Below are positions 63,823 through 64,000 of a DNA stretch of 64,000 nucleotides, one piece after another (within the stretch, counting starts at the first letter, position 1; every line of letters begins with the position of its first letter). The notes beneath the pieces were generated by a model that saw nothing but the letters and a program-made list of their open reading frames with translations, was not told where the DNA came from and searched no databases. A program made the translations under genes and the position numbers. The stretch is from Hyaloperonospora brassicae (Eukaryota > Oomycota > Peronosporomycetes > Peronosporales > Peronosporaceae). The stretch is taken from contig CANTFL010001480.1 of NCBI GenBank assembly GCA_947650285.1, positions 62,001 to 126,000 on the forward strand. Reading direction: 5' to 3'.

Positions 63823-64000
63823 TGTAACAGGCACGCTCTTACCAGATGACTGGCAAGACCTTGTGTTATCGGAACAAAATGCTGCGTGCCCCTGACGTCA
63901 AGTTCACGTGACGAGGAAGCGCAACCGAAGCAAACAGAACTCGGAAGCTCTGTCTGAGGAAAACGTAGAACTGTTAATCAATACAGTTATAATGCTTTGA
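63823..64000 (-). repeat. Inverted partial LTR of the left Gypsy family
   Basis: Plus-strand TGTAACAGG at 63823 is the 3' end of a minus-oriented LTR. The sequence to the window edge is the reverse complement of about 21270-21456 (shared CAAAACAGAACTCGGAAGCTC-like and GACGTCAAGTTCACGTGACG blocks). No primer site lies beside it, so it is a solo or truncated LTR. Confidence 0.8.

Overview
The window looks like a transposon-dense, probably heterochromatic stretch of a eukaryotic genome, most likely an oomycete (Peronosporales/Pythiales type). The main reason is a set of restriction-endonuclease-type non-LTR retrotransposons with an RNase H domain placed upstream of the reverse transcriptase, an order known from the Utopia lineage of oomycetes. 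Ty3/Gypsy and Ty1/Copia elements and short GT-AG-like introns fit the same picture. I see no convincing single-copy host gene, tRNA, rRNA or CRISPR array.

Layout, left to right. 1-3166: a minus-strand Ty3/Gypsy element (RT start, protease, gag, primer site, LTR) that runs off the left edge. 3167-7950: decayed retroelement sequence, mostly unassignable, with a gag-like coiled-coil remnant on the minus strand. 7954-8327: a minus-strand Utopia fragment. 8328-18619: a head-to-tail array of about 10.3 copies of a ~1.0 kb unit, each complete unit holding a (GATA)n tract and pieces of a possible intron-containing minus-strand gene. 18620-20992: AT-rich spacer. 20993-22000: LTR plus gag start of a second copy of the first Gypsy family. 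22001-24161: unassigned. 24162-33532: a complete, very young LTR retrotransposon (1816-bp LTRs differing at two positions, TGTA target duplication). It carries gag and a C-terminal integrase tail/chromodomain but no protease, RT, RNase H or integrase core that I can find, so it is non-autonomous. 34675-37929: a decayed minus-strand Ty1/Copia element, interrupted inside gag by Utopia sequence.

37930-63010 is the centrepiece: an inverted Utopia arm, then four Utopia-like elements head to tail (A truncated, B, C, D). Only C (ORF 50199-55751) keeps a continuous C2H2 - RNase H - RT - CCHC - endonuclease polyprotein with all catalytic residues I looked for. A and D have lost RT catalytic residues. 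B has a clearly diverged body between nearly identical 5' and 3' ends, which points to module exchange. The 5' regions of B, C and D share a regularly spaced series of two kinds of hairpin. 63011-64000: AT-rich spacer and an inverted LTR of the first Gypsy family.

How the parts could interact: the non-autonomous LTR element would need RT and integrase from another element. The Utopia array suggests repeated insertion at, or unequal exchange within, the same target. Two blocks (about 8357-8650 and 49568-49646) have homopolymer-rich sequence that looks like assembly error rather than biology.
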